DNA from: Alphaproteobacteria bacterium
GTDB taxonomy: Bacteria > Pseudomonadota > Alphaproteobacteria > Micavibrionales > Micavibrionaceae
Direction: 5' to 3'
Length of the DNA: 59,271 nucleotides
Assembly (NCBI GenBank): GCA_013215815.1
Contig: JABSQP010000011.1
Coordinates: forward strand, 1 to 59,271
Part shown: piece by piece, positions 54,917-59,271 of the stretch
Numbering within the stretch: position 1 is the stretch's first letter
Layout: each line of letters begins with the position of its first letter
The notes under the pieces: generated by a model
Database searches by the model: none
Told to the model about the DNA's origin: nothing
Seen by the model: only the letters and a program-made list of their open reading frames with translations
Program-made: the position numbers and the translations under genes

Positions 54917-55734
54917 TGCGTATTTTATTTGTTGGCGATGTTATGGGGCGCTCAGGTCGCGATGCAATCGCCAAGCACCTACCGGAGTTAAAAGATAAGC
55001 TTCAAGCTGACGTGACAATTGTAAACGTTGATAACGCAGCAAGTGGTCGCGGCGTAACCAAAGATACGGCTCAAGATATGTATGATGCCGGCGCAGAGTG
55101 CCTAACGGGCGGTGATCATATTTGGGATCAACGCGAAATGATTTCTGTCATTGATAAAGACAAGAATATCCTTCGCCCTTTGAACCTCCCAGAGCACACG
55201 CCCGGGCAAGGTGTTTGGACAAAGGCTCTTCCTAATGGGCATGAAATTGTTGTTATTCATATCTGCGGCACTATTTTTATGAGTAAAACGCATTTTGATG
55301 CACCTTTTGAATGTGTTGATGGCGTGCTCAAGAATTATCAGCTTAAAGCTGGGCGTTCCATTTTTGTAGATTTTCATGCTGAAGCGACATCTGAGAAAAT
55401 GGCAATGGCACAATATCTAGACGGCCGCGTATCTGCCGTAGTGGGAACACATACTCATATTCCAACTGCGGATTGCCAGATTTTCAACAAAGGCACGGCA
55501 TATCAAACGGACGCAGGGATGTGCGGTGATTATGATAGCGTTATAGGCGTGCGCGCAGATGTGCCTATCCGTAAATTCCTTCGTAATGTGCCGTTAGAGC
55601 GCCTTATTCCGGCTGCTGGCGAAGCAACGTTGTGTGGTACGTTGATCGTAACGGATGATAAAACTGGGCTGGCAAAATCGATTGAACCTGTTCGTATTGG
55701 CGGTCGTTTATCTCAGCAAATGCCCGATATTTAG
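54916..55734 (+). CDS. YmdB-family metallophosphoesterase
   Basis: A 272-residue protein of the TIGR00282/YmdB family, cyclic-nucleotide phosphodiesterases in Gram-positive relatives. Visible motifs: ILFVGDVMGRSGRDAI at the N-terminus (metal site GD), VNVDNAASGRGVT near 40, GGDHIWDQ near 65 and the histidine-rich VGTHTHIPTADC near 180. It overlaps fau by one base and ends in TAG before the palindrome that precedes yebC. The role in alphaproteobacteria is not established. Confidence 0.88.
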   Translation: MRILFVGDVMGRSGRDAIAKHLPELKDKLQADVTIVNVDNAASGRGVTKDTAQDMYDAGAECLTGGDHIWDQREMISVIDKDKNILRPLNLPEHTPGQGVWTKALPNGHEIVVIHICGTIFMSKTHFDAPFECVDGVLKNYQLKAGRSIFVDFHAEATSEKMAMAQYLDGRVSAVVGTHTHIPTADCQIFNKGTAYQTDAGMCGDYDSVIGVRADVPIRKFLRNVPLERLIPAAGEATLCGTLIVTDDKTGLAKSIEPVRIGGRLSQQMPDI

Positions 55735-55747
55735 GGCTTTTCTCGCG

Positions 55748-55778
55748 CTATAACACTCTATATGATCCAGTGTTATAG
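55748..55778. promoter_or_regulatory. Perfect inverted repeat before yebC
   Basis: CTATAACACT and AGTGTTATAG are perfect ten-base inverted repeats separated by eleven bases. No T-run follows. It may be an operator for the yebC-ruvCAB genes or a weak terminator of ymdB. Confidence 0.5.
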
Positions 55779-55809
55779 ATTCATAAATTAGAAATTTAAG
55801 GACTTTAAG

Positions 55810-56565
55810 ATGGCTGGTCATTCCAAATGGGCAAATATTCAACACCGTAAGGGTAAGCAAGATAAGTTGCGTGCCAAAGCGTTCACGAAAGTAGGGCGTG
55901 AGATTATCGTGGCAGCGAAGCTTGGCGGCGGTGACCCAGAAATGAACCCGCGTCTGCGCTTGGCTATTTCAAAGGCTAAAGCGGTCAATATGCCCAATGA
56001 TAAGATCAAAAAGGCAATTGATACGGGTGCGGGCAATAATGATACGGCTGATTATGAAGAGGTGCGTTACGAAGGGTATGGCCCTGGCGGCGTCGCAATT
56101 ATTGTGGATGCACTGACAGATAACCGTAATAGAACAGTGGCATCTGTGCGTACAGCTTTCACGAAATTTGGCGGCACGCTTGGTGAAACGGGCGCTGTTG
56201 GTTTCATGTTCGATCGCGTGGGGCAGATTCTTTACCTGCTCGATAAGGCTTCGGCCGATGATATGTTTGAGGCCGCTGTTGAAGCAGGTGCAGAGAACTG
56301 TGAAACAGAAGGGGATCTGCACAGCATCCAAACAGCGCAAGAAGATGTGGCGGCTGTTCGTGATGCACTTGAAGAGAGATTTGGAGAAGCAGAAAAAGTT
56401 GATCTTATCTGGCAGCCAAACACAAAGAGTGAGGTGGGTGAAGATCAAGCAAGCTCGCTCATGAAACTTGTTGATGCGCTTGAAGATGATGATGATGTTC
56501 AGGTCGTAACAACCAATATGGATGTTGCCGATGACGTCCTTGAAAAGATTATGGCAGCGGGTTAA
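55810..56565 (+). CDS. YebC/PmpR-family protein
   Basis: A 251-residue protein of the YebC/TACO1 family, described as transcription or translation regulators. It begins with the invariant MAGHSKWANIQHRKGKQD, and later shows YEGYGPGGVAIIVDALTDN near 85. The acidic C-terminal third fits the family. It is placed directly before ruvC-ruvA-ruvB, the conserved arrangement in many bacteria. A palindrome lies 31 bases before the start. Confidence 0.94.
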   Translation: MAGHSKWANIQHRKGKQDKLRAKAFTKVGREIIVAAKLGGGDPEMNPRLRLAISKAKAVNMPNDKIKKAIDTGAGNNDTADYEEVRYEGYGPGGVAIIVDALTDNRNRTVASVRTAFTKFGGTLGETGAVGFMFDRVGQILYLLDKASADDMFEAAVEAGAENCETEGDLHSIQTAQEDVAAVRDALEERFGEAEKVDLIWQPNTKSEVGEDQASSLMKLVDALEDDDDVQVVTTNMDVADDVLEKIMAAG

Positions 56566-56607
56566 GTCACCCTATACAATGTTCACCTTTTGTGCTCTAA
56601 TAGTGAT

Positions 56608-57117
56608 ATGAAAATCTTAGGAATCGATCCAGGTTTAGTCAAAACAGGTTGGGGTATTATTGAGACAGAAGGGCACGCTCTTCGGTTTGTTGCCTCGGGG
56701 CTCATTAAACCAAATAAAAACAAAGAATTAGCGCAAAGACTTAAGGTTATAGATGAGGAAATTCAGACTATAGTCTCTCAGTTTAAACCTGACACCGCTG
56801 CTATCGAAGAGACTTTTGTGAACCAGAATCCTGCTTCAGCATTAAAATTAGGAGTCGCGCGCGGCGTAGCCATGGTTGTACCGGCGCGTATGGGGTTAGA
56901 AGTTGGCGAATATCCCGCTAATCTTGTGAAAAAGTCCGTTGTAGGCGCGGGTAAGGCAGGTAAAGATCAGATGGGGATGATGATCAGAACATTGTTGCCA
57001 TCATGCGGTGATATATCCGAAGATGAGACAGACGCCTTGGCCGTGGCAATCTGTCACGCCCATCACTATCAAAGTCGCCAAAAGTTCGGCGGTGTCTTGG
57101 CTGGAGCAGCACGATGA
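56608..57117 (+). CDS. ruvC: Crossover junction endodeoxyribonuclease RuvC
   Basis: Holliday junction resolvase, 169 residues from the ATG at 56608. Acidic catalytic residues are visible: Asp in ILGIDPGLVKTGWG, Glu in AAIEETFVNQNPASALKLG, and Asp pair in SEDETDALAVAICHAHH near 140. An earlier in-frame ATG would add six residues with no family match. The TGA stop overlaps ruvA by four bases. It works with RuvAB in recombination repair. Confidence 0.95.
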   Translation: MKILGIDPGLVKTGWGIIETEGHALRFVASGLIKPNKNKELAQRLKVIDEEIQTIVSQFKPDTAAIEETFVNQNPASALKLGVARGVAMVVPARMGLEVGEYPANLVKKSVVGAGKAGKDQMGMMIRTLLPSCGDISEDETDALAVAICHAHHYQSRQKFGGVLAGAAR

Positions 57118-57737
57118 TTAGTAAATTAACAGGTATACTTGATAGCGCGCACGATAACTTCGTTATTCTTGATGTGAATGGCGTTGGCTATCAGGTGTTT
57201 TGTTCGAACACAACATTATCGCGCTGCGGGCAACAGGGTGATCCGCTGTCTCTCCTTATTGATACTAATGTGCGCGAAGATGCCATTACACTCTATGGGT
57301 TTATGTCGGCGAGTGAGCAAGAGTGGTTTCGTCTTCTAACAAGCGTTCAGGGCGTAGGCGCTAAAGCAGGTATGGCTATTTTGGCTCTCTGCCCACCGGA
57401 GCAGCTCGGCTTTGCAATTGCCTCAGGTGATAAAGCCGCCATTCAACGCGCCGATGGTGTTGGACCGAAGCTTGCGGCGCGTATTTTGACGGAATTAAAA
57501 GACAAAGCAGCGAAGATTGATTTATCTGCAAAACCTAAAGGCGTTTCTATGCCTGCCGCGGCGAATGAAGCAGCGCCGTCGGGCGTTGAACAAGATGCGG
57601 TATCTGCACTTATTAATTTAGGTTATCAGCGCTCTGATGCTTACGCCGCCGTAATGCAGGTAAAGCAAAAGGCAGAAAATGACAATCTTGAGGTGGGTGA
57701 TATGATACGCCTAGCTTTACAGGAGCTTAGTGTATGA
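57114..57737 (+). CDS. ruvA: Holliday junction ATP-dependent DNA helicase subunit RuvA
   Basis: Junction-binding subunit, 207 residues. Domain I is an OB fold (about 1-65). The HhH motifs of domain II include [20 protein letters not shown] near 78 and [20 protein letters not shown] near 112. A Pro/Ala linker leads to domain III (about 160-207), which contacts RuvB. It overlaps ruvC by four bases and ruvB by four bases (both with TGA). Confidence 0.95.
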   Translation: MISKLTGILDSAHDNFVILDVNGVGYQVFCSNTTLSRCGQQGDPLSLLIDTNVREDAITLYGFMSASEQEWFRLLTSVQGVGAKAGMAILALCPPEQLGFAIASGDKAAIQRADGVGPKLAARILTELKDKAAKIDLSAKPKGVSMPAAANEAAPSGVEQDAVSALINLGYQRSDAYAAVMQVKQKAENDNLEVGDMIRLALQELSV

Positions 57738-58768
57738 AGAACGAAGCTCTAAGTGCCATTCCGCAGGAAGCAGAAACGATAGAGGAAAACCCTCTACGTC
57801 CTCTGCAGCTCTCTGATTTTATCGGTCAACAAGCGCTGCGTGAAAATTTAAAGGTTTATATTGAAGCGGCAAAAAGCCGTGGCGATGCCATGGATCACGT
57901 GCTTCTATTTGGTCCACCTGGTCTTGGTAAAACAACACTTGCGCAGATTATAGCCAAGGAAATGGGTGTTGGCTTCCGTGCAACTTCTGGTCCCGTGATT
58001 TCAAAAGCAGGGGATTTGGCCGCTATTCTCACGAACCTTCAACCACACGATGTACTGTTCATTGATGAAATTCACCGCCTCAATACAGCCGTTGAGGAAA
58101 TACTTTATCCTGCGATGGAGGATCGTAAACTTGATTTAATTATCGGTGAAGGACCTGCCGCACGCTCAGTACAAATTGATTTACCACCTTTTACGCTGAT
58201 TGGTGCGACTACACGTAGTGGGCTTTTAACAAATCCACTTCGTGATCGCTTTGGTATTCCGCTCCGTTTGGAGTTCTATACGAATGAAGAGCTTGCTTTG
58301 ATCGTAAAACGTTCAGCGAATATTCTTGGCATGCCTTTGAGTGAAGAGGGTGCCTTTGAAATCGCGCGCCGCTCTCGTGGTACGCCGCGTATTGCAGGTC
58401 GTTTGACACGCCGCGTTCGTGACTTTGCACAAGTATCAAATGCTGCAGAGATTGGTTCTGATATCGCCGATACTGCGATGAAGCGCATGGATGTGGATGC
58501 GCAAGGTCTTGATTCAATGGATCACCGTTATATGAAATGCATCATTGAAAATTATGGCGGGGGCCCAGTTGGTGTTGAAACAATTGCAGCCGTATTATCC
58601 GAACAGCGTGATGTTATCGAAGATGTAATAGAACCATATCTGGTGCAACAGGGCTTCATTCAGCGTACCCCGCGTGGTCGCGTGATGAGTGAAAAAGGCT
58701 ATAAGTACCTGGGTCTGACGCCGACTAAGGCTAATCAAAGCACGCAGAGGGATTTGCTCGATGAGTAA
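57734..58768 (+). CDS. ruvB: Holliday junction branch migration ATPase RuvB
   Basis: AAA+ motor of branch migration, 344 residues. Walker A is [20 protein letters not shown] near residue 60, Walker B is [10 protein letters not shown] near 113, and the sensor-1 segment is [20 protein letters not shown] near 160. The C-terminal winged-helix domain ends with [10 protein letters not shown] near 318. Together with ruvC and ruvA it forms an operon with overlapping ends. It overlaps ybgC by eight bases. Confidence 0.97.
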   Translation: MKNEALSAIPQEAETIEENPLRPLQLSDFIGQQALRENLKVYIEAAKSRGDAMDHVLLFGPPGLGKTTLAQIIAKEMGVGFRATSGPVISKAGDLAAILTNLQPHDVLFIDEIHRLNTAVEEILYPAMEDRKLDLIIGEGPAARSVQIDLPPFTLIGATTRSGLLTNPLRDRFGIPLRLEFYTNEELALIVKRSANILGMPLSEEGAFEIARRSRGTPRIAGRLTRRVRDFAQVSNAAEIGSDIADTAMKRMDVDAQGLDSMDHRYMKCIIENYGGGPVGVETIAAVLSEQRDVIEDVIEPYLVQQGFIQRTPRGRVMSEKGYKYLGLTPTKANQSTQRDLLDE

Positions 58769-59177
58769 TAAGAAGCATACAGCTGATTATCGTGTTTATT
58801 ACGAAGATACGGATGCCGTCGGTATTATGTATCACGCGAACTATATTAGTTTTTGTGAGCGTGGACGCTCCGATCTTTTACGTGATCTAGGTTTGCCCGC
58901 ATCAGAAGTTTTTGAAAAACTTGGTATTGGCTTTGTTATTCGCCACATTGATTGTGATTATCTAAAAATGGTGAAGTTAGATGATCTCCTAACTGTAGAA
59001 ACTCAGGTTTTATCCATGAAAAATACGTCTTTTGTGATGAGACAGACAATTTCTTGCCAAAATTCACCTGTATTTAAAATGGATGTTTCAATTGTTTGTG
59101 TTGACCGTAATGGAAAACCAACACGAGCCCCCGAAGGGTTAAGAGAAAAATTCGCCGATTATATGATCGAAGAATAA
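58761..59177 (+). CDS. ybgC: Acyl-CoA thioesterase of the YbgC/Tol-Pal family
   Basis: Hot-dog fold thioesterase, 138 residues. The catalytic Asp is in [20 protein letters not shown] near residue 17, with the motif D-x-x-G-x-x-Y-H-x-N complete, and [11 protein letters not shown] follows. It lies upstream of tolQ, the conserved start of the tol-pal operon, and overlaps ruvB by eight bases. The link to membrane phospholipid metabolism and envelope constriction is from the family. It ends in TAA. Confidence 0.94.
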   Translation: MSNKKHTADYRVYYEDTDAVGIMYHANYISFCERGRSDLLRDLGLPASEVFEKLGIGFVIRHIDCDYLKMVKLDDLLTVETQVLSMKNTSFVMRQTISCQNSPVFKMDVSIVCVDRNGKPTRAPEGLREKFADYMIEE

Positions 59178-59199
59178 AGATAGAAGGATTGATTGAATT

Positions 59200-59271
59200 A
59201 TGGATGAAGTAGCGAATAGAGCTGTTGACGCAGCAAATCTTGCTGGCAGTGTTGCTGCGCATGATATGAGC
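59200..59271 (+). CDS. tolQ: Tol-Pal system protein TolQ (partial, N-terminus only)
   Basis: First 24 codons before the window ends. The N-terminus (MDEVANRAVDAAN, then VAAHDMS) matches the short helix preceding the first membrane segment of TolQ, where an 'AHDLS'-type motif is typical. Position directly after ybgC supports it. AGAAGGATTGATTGAATT before the ATG includes a ribosome binding site at slightly long spacing. The identification rests on context and a short match. Confidence 0.75.
   Translation, partial: MDEVANRAVDAANLAGSVAAHDMS

Noticed and set aside
55969-56448. 159-residue minus-strand frame opposite yebC
   Set aside because: Cys/His/Phe-rich composition typical of antisense shadows; yebC is unambiguous.

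Overview
The window is a stretch of chromosome from an AT-leaning alphaproteobacterium. Three things point there: the minus-strand gene order miaB-phoH-ybeY-corC-lnt-XRE-metK-trmB-rimP-nusA-infB; a PopZ polar organiser between tolC and valS; and an NDUFS4-type complex I accessory subunit, an NrsF/sigma pair and an L31 protein without zinc cysteines. A Micavibrio-like or other free-living lineage is possible, but the genus cannot be fixed by eye. There is no prophage, insertion sequence or CRISPR array. Most of the window is housekeeping DNA with a few accessory pockets.

Layout. 1-11852 (minus): translation and RNA-processing block from miaB down to infB, which runs off the left edge. 11924-15529 (plus): 2-hydroxyacid dehydrogenase, two orphan proteins and an alanine/glycine:cation symporter. 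15710-25387: a 1060-residue membrane-anchored coiled-coil protein, a HAD phosphatase, a patatin (minus), an MsbA-like exporter, a CBS protein with an NhaD-type antiporter, and a DUF192 lipoprotein. 25460-28359: tRNA-Pro, ECF sigma factor with NrsF anti-sigma, NDUFS4-like subunit, tRNA-Arg and a hydrolase-like secreted protein. 28541-32206 (minus): AlaX editing protein, DUF3137, metallopeptidase and an interrupted gene. 32391-37630: ammonium transporter, ZnuA/ZnuB, DUF4139 protein and a small membrane protein. 37667-45349: tRNA-Asn, M48 protease, tRNA-Cys, pcm, tolC, popZ and valS. 45405-47135: an island of small orphan genes with a three-copy tandem family. 47191-53363: rpmE, epmA, an EndoU-like nuclease, then class I fba, gap and tkt. 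53739-59271: interrupted zapA, 6S RNA, fau, ymdB, yebC, ruvCAB, ybgC and the start of tolQ.

The most unusual signals are at the level of reading frames and mRNA leaders. zapA is interrupted by one in-frame UGA at a position where I expect Cys. phoH has conserved N-terminal sequence upstream of any usable start, behind another in-frame UGA. A 278-codon gene carries one UAG and one UGA with no frameshift. The third copy of the tandem family is shifted at a run of seven T. Normal genes here end almost only in UAA or UAG; the four UGA terminators I see all lie in overlaps with the next gene. Two leaders could form compact switches that hide the ribosome binding site: those of metK and the M48 protease. 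A membrane-anchored protein with an EndoU RNase-like domain sits directly behind the class I aldolase gene.
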